A stretch of DNA of 6,571 nucleotides from an uncultured Clostridia bacterium (lineage in GTDB: Bacteria; Bacillota; Clostridia; Oscillospirales; Acutalibacteraceae), in NCBI GenBank assembly GCA_937897215.1, contig CALCBQ010000084.1, positions 1 to 6,571 of the forward strand. The letters run 5' to 3'. The notes beneath the pieces are model-generated. The model did no database searches and was not told the DNA's origin. It saw only the letters and a program-made list of their open reading frames with translations. Both the position numbers and the translations under genes were made by a program. Below are positions 6,521 through 6,571 of this stretch, piece after piece. The number at the start of each line of letters is the position of its first letter. Position 1 is the first letter of the stretch.

Positions 6521-6571
6521 TGTAGGGATGTTTTATGAGTACGTTTTCCGCTCCCTCTTTGAGGGAGCTGT
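6521..6571 (+). repeat. Start of a palindromic intergenic repeat, cut by the window edge
   Basis: The arms 6550-6557 and 6561-6568 form a perfect 8-bp GC-rich stem (GCTCCCTC / GAGGGAGC) with a 3-base loop in otherwise AT-rich DNA. TGTAGGG at 6521-6527 repeats the word found beside the hairpin at 78-97. The hairpin resembles, from memory, a frequent dispersed repeat in gut Clostridia in which GAGGGAG-type palindromes are strung together. There is no T-run within the window, so a terminator for a gene further right cannot be judged. The open frame that starts at the ATG at 6535 would translate the palindrome and is probably not a gene. Confidence 0.5.

Noticed and set aside
1..6571. CRISPR array, insertion sequence, tRNA/rRNA genes or a defence system
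   Set aside because: No regularly spaced repeats, transposase, conserved RNA-gene sequence or defence-type protein domains were seen; the repeats present are single hairpins.

Overview
This is an AT-rich window with strong purine-rich ribosome binding sites, canonical -35/-10 promoters, U-run terminators and a surface protein that ends in a possible sortase-type tail. Together these point to a low-GC Gram-positive, most likely a gut-associated member of the Clostridia (Oscillospiraceae/Ruminococcaceae-like). The sialidase and the short GC-rich palindromic intergenic repeats fit that, but the taxonomic call is inference from style and remembered repeat types, not from a marker gene.

Layout: positions 1-56 hold the last 17 codons of a plus-strand gene whose C-terminus is nearly identical to that of the next gene, so two paralogous surface proteins lie in tandem. 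After a short GC-rich hairpin comes the complete plus-strand gene (123-1985) for an exported 5'-nucleotidase-type metallophosphatase. It ends at a strong palindromic terminator (2001-2032) that also serves the convergent minus-strand genes. Reading leftward on the minus strand there are two transcription units. The right-hand unit is an NhaC-family antiporter (6390-5080) with its own promoter and terminator. The left-hand unit starts from another promoter (5002-5030) and carries a phosphoglucomutase/phosphomannomutase-family enzyme (4967-3555) followed after 13 nt by a sialidase with no signal peptide (3541-2045). The last ~50 bases contain a perfect GC-rich hairpin that looks like the start of a dispersed palindromic repeat cut by the window edge.

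How the genes relate: the nucleotidase probably scavenges phosphate or nucleosides outside the cell. The phosphohexomutase and sialidase appear to be co-transcribed and both lack export signals, which suggests cytoplasmic handling of imported sugars or glycans, but no sialic-acid catabolic gene is visible here. The antiporter is an independent ion or substrate exchange gene. All four complete genes belong to known families. I see no evidence of a new multi-gene system. The most interesting points are the tandem paralog with a conserved tail, the nucleotidase's altered ribose-binding motif, and the sialidase with an intact active site but no export signal.
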